Shown: positions 1 through 12,267, numbered from the stretch's first letter. The stretch: 64,000 nucleotides of DNA from Acheta domesticus (GCA_031308135.1 JAHLJT010008756.1:65068232-65132231); one strand, 5' to 3'. A program made the numbers and translations. Notes: generated by a model from the letters alone, not told the origin.

Positions 1-545
1 CAACTGCTTCCGACTCTGGCTTAATTCTTCTTCCCATTTTAAGACACACTAATTGGTTGCTAATTACTTTAAGATATTGTTCATAGAGTGGTTTTCCCTT
101 CACTATTTCTTCAACATTTTTTATGTCTCACATTTCGTATCACATTGTATCAGAAATTCAGTCTTTGTGTATTTCTTATGTCTTGAATTGTTTTCTTCCC
201 AATACTCTGTTTTACTATACTTACAATGCCTCTGTTTCCACTCTTTTGTTAAAATTTAATGGCCAGCCTCATAAGTGGATCACCTTGGCCACAGACTACA
301 TACTTCCTCATTCAAACCTTTTCATTGTTCCAGGGGGCTTCAACTATTCTGAATACTTGATCTCTTTTGCATGAGTCATAAAATCTACGTGGAATGTACT
401 GGGCGTCGTGACGCGTTGTCAAAAGTTTTCTGGACCATGCTTGAAATTTCTAGCTCAGTCCAATCCACCAGCCTCGAGGACAATTTGGATACAGAACAAT
501 CTAACTATTAGTAGAATTTTATTACTAGAGTTCAGTATGTATTAC
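1..545 (-). mobile_element. R2/R4-like non-LTR retrotransposon fragment, copy 1 (first part)
   Basis: This stretch matches the copies at 3.0-3.6 kb and 58.4-58.9 kb base for base over long runs, in the same orientation. Shared phrases include the block around 12-30 (cttccgactctggctt), the block near 225-240 (aatgcctctgtttcc) and the block near 450-475 (tagctcagtccaatccacca). By comparison with copy 2 it covers the C-terminal half of the reverse-transcriptase region, read on the minus strand. No frame stays open, so it is a dead copy. It runs off the left edge of the window. Alignment with the other copies is lost near 540, and the homologous sequence resumes at about 1921, so the middle is an insertion. 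Confidence 0.75.
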
Positions 546-564
546 AGGACGAATCGTAGTGCAG

Positions 565-1002
565 AAACTGACTGGGCGCAACGCGGAAGATTCAGCAAGT
601 AACAGTAACGCTTACAGGACGCGACGCGAACAGTTGGAAAATGGCTGTCGAAACCACGGTTGTTTTTCTAAACCAGAATGCATATTTGAAAGTGAAAATT
701 TAAAGTTCTAATCGAAGTGAGAGTGCGTATGAGAACGTGTGTTCAGGGAGACACGAGCTTACTTGATGAATTCATTGCCTATGAGGTTACTTCCAACGCC
801 CGCAACGTCTTCTTAATAACTTCTCAAACAAGATGTTTGTTCTTTTATGCCAAATAATGGTCTAGAAAATATTTTATACATTAGCAATTCCTCATAAATA
901 TAACTCTCCCACTCTGCCGCGTCGCGTTACAGCCTGAACGCTCATCCTTGAAGGTAACCAGCAAATTATGTCTTACCGCGTCGCATCTCAACCTGTCTCT
1001 TT
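565..1002. mobile_element. Candidate degenerate foldback/MITE nested in copy 1
   Basis: Two imperfect inverted arms are visible. The left arm is about 569-636, with 'gcgcaacgcgg' and, further in, 'acaggacgcgacgcg'. The right arm is about 911-1000; its reverse complement reads 'gatgcgacgcgg' and then 'gtaacgcgacgcgg' in the same order. The arms bracket an AT-rich core. Clean ends and a target duplication could not be found. Its position inside the broken retrotransposon fits a transposon insertion, but the match is degenerate. Confidence 0.38.
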
Positions 1003-1043
1003 TTGCTTTGCCTCTTCTGCAAAAATCCTTTCAAAATATAAAC

Positions 1044-1594
1044 AGCTGAGATGGCACTAACATCAACCAATGCACTGCAGTCCCTCTGACCGGGAGGTCC
1101 TAGGTTCGAGTCCCGAGAGCGCCAGGATTTTCATCACTAGATTGTCAGCTAGGTCGAATGCAGTCGCTTTCTGGAGGAGAATTCTAGCGGCCGGCTGCTC
1201 TGATCGGTAGTTTTCCGTGGTTTCTCCGACCAACACCAGGCGAATGCCGGAGCAGTACCCTAAGAAACGGGCCACGGACCGCGCGCGATCTTTCCTTCCT
1301 CTTCCTTGTCCTATCCACTCCTCTTACACACACACTTACACGAACACTACTCTACCACACATGCCGGGAGACCGGTCGGGAGCTTACAGCTTGTCCCGGC
1401 TGGGGCGGTGCCCCGCTGGTGGGAGATACTTGGTTGAGGGGAAACCCCGCTAGTCGGCGGTAGGTCGACGCCAGATCTCGCCATCCAGCGGGAAAAAGTT
1501 CATCGCCACCTCCTGAGGAAAAACACGCACCACACTGACGGGACTAATGACCAAAGTAGTTGACGCGCCCGGAAACACGAATCAATCAATCAAT
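1044..1594 (+). mobile_element. Long tRNA-derived SINE, copy A (near full length)
   Basis: A tRNA-like head comes first, with a polymerase III B box (ggttcgagtcc at about 1101-1111). It is followed by the family body: 'ctggaggagaattctagcgg', 'gttttccgtggtttctccga', 'gaatgccggagcagtaccct', a short CA-rich stretch, then 'gggagaccggtcgggagctt'. It ends 'cgcgcccggaaacacgaatc' with an AATC-repeat tail. At about 550 bp it is long for a SINE. The same order is seen in copies at 8.0, 39.0 and 60.7 kb. It is nested inside R2/R4-like copy 1 and abuts a second SINE head to tail. Confidence 0.88.
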
Positions 1595-1926
1595 GTCATT
1601 AAGGTCATCCTCTGAACGGAAGTTCCTTGGGTTCGAGTCCCGACGGTGGCAGGATTTTTGACACAGCTTAATAGCTGGGTCCCGACACCACACATGTCGG
1701 GAGACCAGTCGGAAGCTTAGAGCTTGTTTCGGTTGGGGGGGTGACCCGCTGGTGGGAGGTACCTGATTGGAGAAAACCCACAAGTCTCGAATATGTTGAC
1801 GCCAAATCTCGCCAACCAGCGAGAGGTCACCTCCACAGACCGTGTTAAAACATTCACTACACTTACGGGACTAATTACCTAAGCTGTTAACGCGCCTGGA
1901 AACAGTAATCAATCAATCGATCGAAT
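1595..1926 (+). mobile_element. tRNA-derived SINE, copy B (internally deleted)
   Basis: It has the same tRNA-like B box (ggttcgagtcc at about 1631-1641) and the same 3' half as copy A, ending 'cgcgcctggaaaca' with an aatcaatcaatc tail. The roughly 190-bp middle present in copy A (from after the head to just before 'cacacatg') is missing. It starts directly after the AATC tail of copy A, so the two form a tandem pair in the same orientation. It ends at the junction where R2/R4-like copy 1 resumes. Confidence 0.85.
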
Positions 1927-2115
1927 TGCATCCTTCATCTTTTCGTTCGAGATATTGTCACATTCTTCGATGCCTAGTTATTTCTAAATTTTGCCTGCTT
2001 CAAATCTTGAATCATCTTGTTCATATCACCTTATTTGCTCTCCATCGTTACTACTTTGCCTCTCTTCAAGTTGACTAATGCACGTTTTCGAAAGAAAATT
2101 TCATCCAGATGTTGC
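1921..2115 (-). mobile_element. R2/R4-like retrotransposon fragment, copy 1 (second part)
   Basis: This aligns with 3655-3830 of copy 2, for example 'gagatattgtcacattcttc' here against 'gagattgtctcatattcttc' there, and 'tttgcctctcttcaagttga' against 'tttgcctctctttaagttga'. It continues copy 1 after the 1.4-kb nested insertion. About 40 bp at the junction is lost relative to copy 2. Read on the minus strand it corresponds to the part of the reverse transcriptase just upstream of the YKYLGIEE-type block. It is not open. Confidence 0.72.
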
Positions 2116-2281
2116 TGAATTAATTTAACCACAGACTTTTCTAATTTACACGTTCGTCCGGAACTTCAAGAAGGACAGAACAGCAGCACTACAGAACAAC
2201 AGCACTTACGGTGAAACATGTAAGCTCTTCGTCCTCCAGGGCACACAGGTCCATCTTCAGTGACATAGTCAAAGAACCTTA

Positions 2282-2346
2282 ATCAAGATTATTATATTTA
2301 TAATTATAATTAAAATAATAATAATAATAATTATTATTATTATTAA
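2282..2346. repeat. TAA/ATT microsatellite, probable 3' tail of copy 2
   Basis: The run is of ATT, ATAATTATAATTA and (AAT)n followed by (ATT)n, so it can fold on itself. It lies immediately downstream, in the minus-strand sense, of the coding end of R2/R4-like copy 2. That is where a non-LTR element carries its short-repeat tail. Confidence 0.7.
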
Positions 2347-3870
2347 AAAAGATAATACAACAGATAATTCACGACTAAAGATGTTATGAGTCGATTGATT
2401 ATAAAGTCCCAACATGTGGGCTGTTCAAAATAAGGCAATTTCTTCCACTTCCCAGTCTTTTAAATTACCTGGAAGTTTAGCCAAGTCCTTACACAAATTT
2501 TGCGGAACAAATCCCAGAGATCAGATAACTATCGGCACGGCCTGTGATTTTACGCCCCACATTTAGCTGATCTCGATTTCCAAACTCTTGTTTTTGAGAT
2601 GTTTCTCTGCCTCCTTGGTTACGACGTTTTGATCTCACGGCATAGCAACATTTACAAGTAGACACAATTTTTTCTCCAAATCCCAGATAATAATATCGAG
2701 TTTGTTTAATCATATCGTGAGATCCATTTGAATTTGTTGGCCATACAATATTGTATAGAATCCAACAGATGTCACCGGTTTTGGTGTGTGTTTGTACAAC
2801 TTAGGGCATGCGATTGGAACTTCGACCGCAGTACGGATCTGCCAGTGCAGGTAACTACACACACTGTCGTGTCTTTTCAAGTATTGTCTTTACTACAAGC
2901 TGCGACGATATGATTAATAGTTTCTACTTGTTCCTGGCAAATGTGACATTTATCATCTTGGAAAATTTTAAGAACTGCATTATCATAATTCCGTGTTCTC
3001 AAGGCCATCTTGGGAAGCTATTACAAGTGCTTCCGATTCTGGCTTCATTCCTCCCATATTGAGCCACATAAATAATTGATCTTTATTGATCTCTACCATG
3101 TCCATTCGTTTCAAATATTGTCCGTGGAGTGGTTTGTCTCTCCACGATTTCTTTATCATATTTTGTTCTTCAAATTTCATGTTAGTATCATCAGAAGTTC
3201 AGTGTCTCCGCTATTCTGCATGTCTTGCATAGTTTTCTTCGTAATGCTTCTTGCTACACTCACAGTGCCTCTGTTTCCCATTCTTCGGTCAGATTTCGTG
3301 ACCTGCTTCATTGGTAGGTCATCTTGGTGGCTAACTACATACTTTCCCATCCCAACTATTGCTTTGTGTCAGGAGGCTTCAATATCTCTGAGGCCCCTTC
3401 CTCCTTCCTTACGTGACACACAAAGTCCATGTACATCAGCTCGAAGGTGGGGGGACATTGCATTGCACATGCATTGTTATCATTTTTCTGGTTTTTCGAT
3501 CCATGATTCGAATTTCTTGCTCAGTCCAGTTTACGAGTCTGAAACTGTATTCGGCTACAGGCACTACCAAACTACCTATTGCAGATATTTTATTCCTGAA
3601 ATTCAGAGCGAACGACAGCAGAAGTCTCACTCTTCTGTAATACTCCCTGCTAATTCTCTCTTTCATTGTGTCGTTTGAGATTGTCTCATATTCTTCAATT
3701 CCCAGATATTTGTAATTTTTACCTGGCTCAAGAACTTGAATCGCATATGTGCATATCAACTTCAATGTTCTTTGACGTTGTTATTTTGCCTCTCTTTAAG
3801 TTGATTTTTGCACACACCAAACGTCATGCAGATGTCATTGGTAAAGTCATTCATGACAGCAATTAGGAGA
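2347..3870 (-). mobile_element. R2/R4-like non-LTR retrotransposon, copy 2: RT C-terminus, CCHC finger, restriction-like endonuclease
   Basis: The minus strand reads in order. (1) 3765-3436 is a 109-residue open frame with the post-RT block YKYLGIEE and then DRKTRKM, typical of non-LTR elements with a C-terminal endonuclease. (2) 3180-2983 is a 65-residue frame with KPLHGQYLKRMD. (3) About 2990-2895 holds a zinc finger of pattern CX2CX8HX4C (CHIC...HIVAAC), with all four ligands present. (4) About 2715-2580 holds the endonuclease core. There the expected PD reads LD, the aspartate in the IDVAVP-type strand is asparagine, and a stop follows. The copy is 5'-truncated and frameshifted, hence non-mobile. 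Nearby 2430-2347 is a probable 3' UTR leading to the TAA tail. The family assignment (R2/R4/Dong type) rests on domain order and motifs; the exact clade is uncertain. Confidence 0.85.
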
Positions 3871-4790
3871 GAATCGCTTCATTCTTAGCAAACACTTTAA
3901 GATCTCTGGCAGTAATATGTGTAATTAATTTACAACGTACATCACTCAATGCAAAATACTTTATCGGTTAATTCGTGATCACAATATTCAGATTAGAAAA
4001 TAAATATATTACGAAGATAACAGAAATACTTCTGTTTTCTGGTTTCAGACTCACAGTGTCTCGAAGATTACCTTTTCTATCGAAACAATCTTCCATATCT
4101 GAAATATAATTTTGTGAATACACCTACAAAATAGATCTCTTGATAGCAACTTAAAAGTATTCGCAGATGATGAGTGTTAAAAATGCAGAATGTTTATAAT
4201 TTTGTTTGTATCTAGCATCCGCTAGTTACAAAGACTGCAACAAATCAGTTTCTTCAGTTGAGGGTTTGATAAAAAAATATCTGGATGTAGTGATCACATG
4301 TGTTAGTGTATTTATGAAATTACCCAGAGAGAGCAAATATAATCAGATTATTCAGAAGGTGTTGAAAACACTTGTGATCTCGTGTGAGTTGTTTTAAAGT
4401 ATAATTGAGTTTTTTCCTTATCTACAGTGCAATGATAAACGCATGAACTTTGTATTTGTTTCAAAATAAATGTCCGGTTCAAGACCTTTAATTTTGTCGT
4501 GGCGTAGACTTATCATTGTATCTGTTATTAAATTGTACAATTATGTGAATTAGGACAATAGAGAATGCATCAGAGAAGATTTTTCTATACATTTTATTTA
4601 GAAAAATGAAAACCTATGAAATGGTAATTTACTGTACTTTATCGAGAGCTGTTACAAAGACAAATGAACCATGTGTTCTCCAATATCTTGTCACTTCTCA
4701 CATGGACAGACAATGCTTAGTTTTCTGTCGATTTAAGGGTATATTCGAAATTAGTAACATCGCATATAACACAGGCACACAAAATAAAAT
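3871..4790. other. AT-rich DNA, nothing identified
   Basis: There is no open frame with recognisable content and no repeat boundary that I can support. The left edge may include a little more of the upstream R2/R4-like copy. Confidence 0.5.
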
Positions 4791-4793
4791 AAA

Positions 4794-4908
4794 AAGTTGT
4801 CAGACTCGAAGACACATGTTTTACTTCGTGTGTCGACACGTAAATTCGAATCTATAGAGATTTGAATATATTGACGACCATGGGTCAAGTGTTTAGGTCT
4901 GACAACTT
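4794..4908. mobile_element. Small inverted-repeat (MITE-like) element
   Basis: The left end 'aagttgtcagac' (4794-4805) and the right end 'gtctgacaactt' (4897-4908) are perfect 12-bp inverted repeats. Similarity weakens further inward. The interior holds two smaller hairpins, around 'gacacatg...cgtgtgtc' and 'attcgaat...atttgaat'. At 115 bp it has no coding capacity. No clear target duplication is seen. Confidence 0.5.
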
Positions 4909-4909
4909 A

Positions 4910-7794
4910 TTGTGCTTCTGTAATTGGTCTACATTGTGCCAACTTTGTGTGTCTTTATAATTGGTTCAAATGAAAAGCTTAGAAGTAAAAGATTGTTTTG
5001 TTTTGAGGACAGTGGTATTTCTGACTTTTTTGGAGGGTAATAACACACAAGTATTTTTGTTACCGAATAACATTCTGAGAATGACAAAGAGTTCTGCGTT
5101 GTTGGAAGCCGGCGTGCATAGTTTGGAAATTCTGAGTGAGTTATCTCTCACAAGGAATCGTTTGTTTAAATATAGATCATATTTTTCAGAAACACCGGTA
5201 AACACCTTTGACATGCCACTTTCAAATATTAATCCCTTCTTAAAACAGCCCGATACTGTGCCGAAGATCTACATCTAAATACCTCCAAAGTACAACAGAT
5301 TGCCATCAGAGGGACTAAAAGATTTCCGTTAACGAATGATTTAATTTGTTACCTTTCTCTTTGTCTTGCAAACTTTTATCACAATAAATTCCATGAAGTA
5401 GTCCCAACCACAATTATAAAGATTTACAAAATATCACCACACCAAAAGTTTTTTTTCGACTAATACGTAACGCACATCGACAGAAAACTAAGAAAATATA
5501 ATAGTATAGTGAATAAATGCGATCGACAAAAAAAAATACATGTTTGGGCAGGATGCTGACAACAATAGTTGTAGGTATTTTCACGTACGATATTTTCATT
5601 TTAGCCGAATTTTCTTCCTGATGCAGATTTTATGTATGTCTTGATCTACACGGCTAAAACATTAATCGTTGTCTGCACACTATTTGAACACAAAATAATT
5701 GTATCTTTCTGAGCCTAAATTTGTTTTCAACTTATGCCTGTACATTAAGTAATTTGTAAATAATTTGTTGTGGAAAATGTTTTTCGTGAGCGGTCAATTT
5801 TCTTTGTCGTACTGAGTAAAGATACCAAAAACTTACTTGAAAACTTAATATTTTAACTTTATTATTAATAATGAAAATTGGCGTTGAATTATTCGTTGGC
5901 ATTGACCTTCGGAGTTAGATGATAACAAAGATAGAATTGTGTTATTGCATTTTATCAAGAGCCGAGTTACGGCTATCTGATAATAGATCCATGTCTGTTC
6001 GATAAAGACAAATGAAGTGCGAAATAGAGGTCGTTTTCCAGAAGATATCAAGCATCAATATTGTGTCAAGTGCATGGTTTACGTGACAGTTTTGTTTATA
6101 TTACGGTATCATTCATTGTTTGAACTAAATAAAATTGTCTTTCTCCCACCCGAATTTATGAAATCTTGGATTTCACTCCAAATTTATAAAACTTTTGAGA
6201 AGATTTCAATCTACATTAAAATTTTTAATTGGCTGAGAATATTGTGTAGTGCCTCTAGAAAAAGTTACCAATGTTTATGAATTAATCATAACATTGTATT
6301 CCTTTCCACATAATATGTGATTCTTACGATCTTAGATAATTCTAAGGGCATGCTAAACAAAATTAAATCAAAAACAAATTTATGAATCAAATCAGTGCGA
6401 ATAGTTTACTCTTCGATTTGTAACGGACAAAAATTACATTTCTCTTTTTAATCCATTAAAAGCAAAAAATTTTCTTTTCAGGTCTTTGTTTTTTTTGTGA
6501 AAAACGTATTATCAATAAATTCTATAATAATTTTCATTGTTTCCAGATAGCCGAGATAACTCAGTACTTATGACACGACTTATTTCATAGTTATCTTATG
6601 CACGAGTCAGATATCTTAGGCCCGCCCTGAGACAATGCAGCGCCATACTGACTGACTTCGTCGCGCCAAAATCAGAGGTCAAAGTATTTTTCTTAAAAAA
6701 ACACTGCCTACGTCTTTTATGACCAATCAAACATCTCCTGTTCATGCCTTTCAACTCGACATGTTATCAGGTCTTCTAACGTAGGAAAACATGTGCTTGC
6801 ATTGTTCGAGTCTATCTTAATCAGCTACCATGACAGCCGTTCATCACACTGCTGTAGAGTGACAGAAAGAAAATGTACGTTACAGTTTAGTAAAACGGTC
6901 CAGAAAAATAACTTTTTGTATTTCACACCAGATGTTGTATTTATCCGAAGCTCAATTAACATGCTGACATTTGCCAGACATATGCCCGAAATTTTCTATT
7001 TTACAAAACAACTATATTATCATTAATATGAAAATGTGCTGACTACAAGGAAAAGGGAGATGTGGAAAAATGATGTGACATAACAAACGACTATGTTGTT
7101 AATTCATCAATTTTGATACTTTAAACAATAGTCATTTATATAAGGGATTAATATAGCTTTATCCACGAAGAAGAGGAAAATGTCAAGATACTGCACTCGA
7201 TGTTTAATCCTTCATGTGCATAAAACTGTAAAATAAGAGTCTCTTAATTACGTGTAGAAGGTATCTTATTTTTTTCACTCAATTTTCGAAAAAATAATAA
7301 TAAAATGGGGGAAGACTGAAGAAAGATACTTAAATCTTTTTGCAGCAGTAATGTTGTCATTCTTGGCGACCCGACAGATTTCTCTTTCTTTCACAAAGTT
7401 TAAATTATCATGAAAATAAAATAATTGTAAATTGTAAATAAATTAATTAAATTATTCATTGACTTTTGATTTTTTTCTTTCTTTTCCTGTTAATTGTGCA
7501 TTATTATGCAAAAACGTGTCTTCGATAAACAAATGCCGCGTACCGGTAGATTGTAACGTATCGGAATTGCGTGGTGTCTGTGTCAAATTTTGTGGATTTA
7601 CAACTACGTACTAACAGTATATTATATAGACAAGATGTAATTGTTTTATTATGAAACATTATTTTACTTCGACTAGTTTATTGTATAGACAAGTGGTAAT
7701 TGTTTTATTTTGAAACTTATTTTACTTCAACTCCAAACTCCAAAAGCCAAATAGTCTCTTTAGTATCCAAAACCTAGTGATGACAGTACTCTTT
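4910..7794. other. AT-rich intergenic or intronic DNA
   Basis: Only short chance open frames occur. The longest, 4961-5278 on the plus strand (105 codons), has an overlapping open frame on the opposite strand and no recognisable motif. Nothing else could be assigned. Confidence 0.5.
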
Positions 7795-8089
7795 AATCTT
7801 AAGCGAGCTGGGATGGTTCAGAGATAACTTTGTCATTGCTTTTGAAGCGTCGCTGACCGAAAGATCCTCGGGTTCGAATCCAAACGATGGTGGATGAGCG
7901 TCTTCAACGCTACTAGGTCGAATTCTCCCGCTGTCTGGAGGAAAACTGTAGCGGTCAGCTACTCTCATTGGTAGTTTTCCCTGGTTTTCTCAGATCAGTA
8001 TCAGGTGAATGCTGGAACAGTGCCCTATTAAACGAGGCACGGACCGAGCGCAATCGTTCCTGTCTCATTCTTGTCTACCCCTCTTCCTT

Positions 8090-8142
<53 letters not shown>

Positions 8143-8421
8143 CATTTTACATGTCTCGAGGCCAGTCTGAATCTTAGACCTTGTTCCGGTTGGATGTGCC
8201 CTGGTGAGGAGGAGATATCTGGAGGGAGAAACCCAGCAAACAGACGAAGAGGTAGGAACCGAATCTCCATTGGGGTAGGGGCACTACCAGATCCTGGAAT
8301 ATGAGAAAATCGTAGCACTCAGCTGCTCTGATTGTAGCGGTGCGGATGTTGAATGCACTACATTTACAGTACTAATATCTAGAGTAAATGACGCGCTCGG
8401 AAACCCTAAATTGATCAAATC
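7795..8421 (+). mobile_element. tRNA-derived SINE, copy C (old, with expanded CA tract)
   Basis: The tRNA-like head has B box 'ggttcgaatcc' (about 7871-7881). It is followed by family landmarks: 'gctgtctggagga', 'gtagttttccctggttttct', 'caggtgaatgctggaacagt', then a long AC run where copy A has only a few CA units, and the 3' end 'gacgcgctcggaaaccc'. Many substitutions, and extra sequence near the 3' end, make it one of the more diverged copies. Confidence 0.8.
8093..8140. repeat. (AC)24 microsatellite inside SINE C
   Basis: An uninterrupted AC dinucleotide run sits exactly where the SINE body has its short 'tacacacaca' stretch. It therefore looks like an expansion of a seed carried by the SINE. 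Confidence 0.95.
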
Positions 8422-8469
8422 GGTATTAAAATACTAGTTGTTTCGAGTTTCGAACCAATGTCCCTAGAT

Positions 8470-8600
8470 CTGTGATCTCGCCGCGGCGGGTGGGGTTGTC
8501 TTGGGCGGTGTGGCACGGTGTGGCGAGACGCGGTGTGGCGCGTCGAGGCGTGGTGTGGCGCGGCGGCGCCATCTGAGATTGGCTGGCACTGCTTCGCGCG
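8470..8600. repeat. GC-rich degenerate 10-bp tandem repeat
   Basis: Repeated 'gcggtgtggc'-like units (gtgtggcacg, gtgtggcgag, gcggtgtggc, gtggtgtggc) form a short GC-rich block next to SINE C. Open frames across it are low-complexity and not credible genes. Confidence 0.6.
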
Positions 8601-8650
8601 TGACCGATTCCAGTCCCGCCTCGCGAGCGTTGGGGCTTGCTTTCGAGCCA

Positions 8651-11600
8651 TAATAAACTTCGTGAGGTGTAAAAACCTTTCATTAAGGTGGCGAAAGTAT
8701 TGGCGGTAAATGGCTGTTATAAAAGCCGGCTCACTACCGGCAAAAAATTACATCATACCGGTTTTTTTTATAAGAACGAATGAATAATTACTCCCTTAAA
8801 TGTAATCAGATCAATAAGAAACGCTCACGACCTGTTCATAAGTAGCGTTCTAATGTGTACTTTTGCTATGTTAAGTACATATGAAATGGCGTATTAGAGG
8901 TCGTAATTGATAAGTAAACTCTGTAGCGTTTTCACAGTAATGTAACGTAAATAAGATCTGGGGAAGCCTTTGGTAAACGAGTCTGCTGTTTCGTGGCGCC
9001 TGGGAACCATTACAACATCATTACCTCGTCCGTTTGTCTGTTTTTGCCTCGAGGCCAGCTAAACGGCAGGCCATACAGGAAGAACACGATCAAATAAAGG
9101 ATTCGCCGACTGAAGACATTAACTTAAATTGGTCATGACTGGAATTGCCTCCACGGCCAAGTGGGTACAAATCCCAACGATGAACACGTAAGACAAGGGT
9201 ACGCAGAGATAAAATCAATATTATAGGATAATTTCGAGCCTTTCTATAAAGAACACTCTTGGCGATTTCCTAAGGCGAAAAGTATGTTATAATACCAGTA
9301 GTTTGGAGAATTTACAATAATCACTGTAATTTTTGTCAAAATGATAGGTGTGCATCGATGATCTGAGTTTTCGCGACTTCGAAGTGAGAGCTGTGTTTAA
9401 GTTGGGGAAACTTATTCTTAAGATAGTCTTTGCACAATTTTTGTTACGTTAATGCATGCAATGTTGATAGCAAAATATACGTCGGTGTTGTGTAAACATA
9501 TACGTTATATTTACTCACTTCGTAAATCTTACAGCAAGTATGGTATTGAGCATCATTAATTTTCTTCACTGTTAGTAGCGATACAAAAAAATTGCTGAAT
9601 GTATGGTAAAAAGAATGATAAAATGAAATTTGGTTGCACTGTTTACTAAGGTAAGGCAGATGTTGAATGCAACAACGTACGTTCCCTTTTTTTAATACAT
9701 GAGTGTAGCCTGAAGACAATAATATTGCAAAATGTATTAGCAGTAGTGCAGCATTGAAATTTCTCATTTAAATTTTTTGGTGGTGCCTATTATGACAAAT
9801 ATGTTTTGTTTACATCGACCCAGCATTATAAATCATGAGATATTTAGTTGTTTCTTGTTTCAAGGTCTACTAAAATCAAATGCGTCCAAGGCTCATGCTC
9901 CGTGTTTGAAGTTTTGATTTAATTCAGAAGCATTTCAAATTTAGATTTCAATTAATAATTATGTATTCACTTCTATTATTATTATTATTATTATTATTAT
10001 ATTTATCATTTGTTTGTTTATTTCAATGAAACAACTCGATACCGTATACATTTCTAGACATAATCATTTATTTTCTCACTGTGTTTTCCTATATTGAAAT
10101 TATTCTGTTCTAAACAACGGATTCCAAGCTCATGAAGATCGATCAATTTTAAAATATTTCAGGCGATATTTAGTTATTTTATCTTAACATTTTCATTAGG
10201 TATAGTAATGCAGCCAATTGAAGACAAATTATGAAATGTCCATGCTAAACAAAAGAAGCGAATTGAGAAACACAACGCAAAGAATGCATTGTCAGTGAGC
10301 GAGAATCCGAAGTCTAATATTCAATGAGGTTTTACGACATCAGGAGACAATTTTACGTAATAGAAAAAAAACTTTTCTATCCATTAACCAATATTTAAAT
10401 GCCACGAAAGAATATCAGTGAAATTTATCGGCATGAGGTCAAGGGGCAAAGGTCCAGTGAAAACAATTCTGCAAACCAATCCTCTGGATCTACGTCACGG
10501 CTTTTCCTGCTGCGACGTGGTTGACAGACGTAGGGGGCTAACGTCACCCATTAAACGTACAACGTACGCCAGGTCTGCGTGTCAGTGATGATAAACGACT
10601 GACAACAGACTCATCACACTTGGCTCAACTAGGCATTCACATTCTTTCCACAGTCATTTTTCTCCACTTTCACGTGCTTATTGTCATTATTAAGATATTC
10701 TGGGGTGCCATTCAATCTTCAAAATACATGTCACAACTATGTCAGCAATTCATCAATACTCATTTAATAGTTGAATTCAATAGTTCTGGCGTACTTTTAT
10801 ATTTGAAGAATAATTGACACCACCGAAGTAAAATGTTGAAATGTAAAAAATGTACTGATTATGATATGTATTTGAAATATTCGTAGGTGATTATTCCGTT
10901 CTATAATAAATTCCTTTATAAAACGCATGACTTACGCTTTCAACTTCAAAGATTTAAAAGAATATGCCTTTAAGTTATTCACATTTAATATTTCAAGCTA
11001 TGGTGGAATCTTGATAAATATATTTACCAGAAAATGTCATTTTAAAGTATCAACTAGTGGTGCTTCAGAAAGGCACAGATTTTCTCATACTTTCGCCAAC
11101 CAAAGAAACATTTTTTAAAAATTTCCTCGATTATTAGGTTTCCTAATGGTAGAACCCATATATTGCTTTAAGAATATTATAGAAGAGTAAAACCTCGTAC
11201 TATATGAAATACTATATGAACATTTTCGTTGAAAAAATTGGAGCTATTTTAGTAAAATATGTCGTTTTGAAGCTCTTTTTCACAGAAAACTTTTCGAAAG
11301 TTTTTGAGAGTTTTCGAGAAACGTATAAAGTTCATTTAGCAACTTTCCTACAAAATGTTCAAAGAAAAAATTGGCAGCATTTAAAAAAAAAAGTTTTATG
11401 ATACTTTTTAATATTATCCATATTTGAAACAAAATTGCGCGAAAACTACTACAATCTTTAAATACATATACACTATCTTAATACAACACTACACTAACAC
11501 TCACACTACTTAACACTACACTAATTATGAAGAAAACTTCTATATCTTTAATATTGTAATTGTAGGAAGACACCGAAAAATATTCGAACTTTTACAATTT

Positions 11601-12265
11601 CGGAAACTTAAGAGCAGACAGTAAAAATAGAACCTGTGCGATATTTGTAAGTATATTTCACACTATTCTCACAAAAAATTTAAAGAAAGAATTTGGATCT
11701 GTTTTTGAGAAAGTTTTGAAAATATCGCAGAAGCTACATGTAACGTACACCCAAAAATTAATGAATGCTATTCAAAATCGCAGGGCTTCTAGTCGAACTA
11801 GATCGAGTGGGACATTCTCTTTCATTTACTATGTATATTTGTATTATTTAATGAATGTGGTGTTTTGTTTCTAATTAAAATAGCTTATATAAGAATAGCG
11901 TCTGTCGTGAAATAAATTAATAAAAAATCGTTTGGTTACGATGTATTATGAAACGATGGAGTAAGATATTAGTGCACAAGTATATTACATGAAATAAACA
12001 TTTTAGAAGTGTATTAATTACCATTCAGTACTCTTTCTACGTCTAATGAGAAGTCTTTTAAGCACTTGTGTCAACGACCCTCAATTTTTTTCAAAAAAAT
12101 ACGAAAAGGGCACACACCATTGCACTCTCTCACAAAACTATGTCCTTTTACAAAATTTTCAAGACACTTGAGTGTTATTTATTATTAATATATAATGTGA
12201 GTCAATTGTGTTAGGATGGGTAGAAATTGCTGCATTACAATGCGCCACCGTCAGTAATGTGAGAA
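8651..12265. other. AT-rich DNA with an ATT microsatellite and an ACGT cluster
   Basis: No gene is recognisable. An (ATT)n run lies at 9974-10000. A cluster of ACGT cores occurs at about 10491-10570 (tacgtcac, cgacgtgg, aacgtcac, aacgtac). Around 11220-11400 the phrase 'aaaaaattgg' recurs in poly-A/T-rich DNA, suggesting an old tandem repeat. A tRNA-like A-box fragment (ggccaagtggg) lies near 9158. Confidence 0.5.
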
Positions 12266-12267
12266 AG

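Noticed and set aside
3436..3765. Host gene exon encoding 109 residues
   Set aside because: The motifs are those of a non-LTR reverse-transcriptase C-terminus, and homologous DNA occurs three times in the window.
4961..5278. 105-codon plus frame as a gene
   Set aside because: The opposite strand is also open for 82 codons, the DNA is AT-rich, and no motif or splice context supports it.
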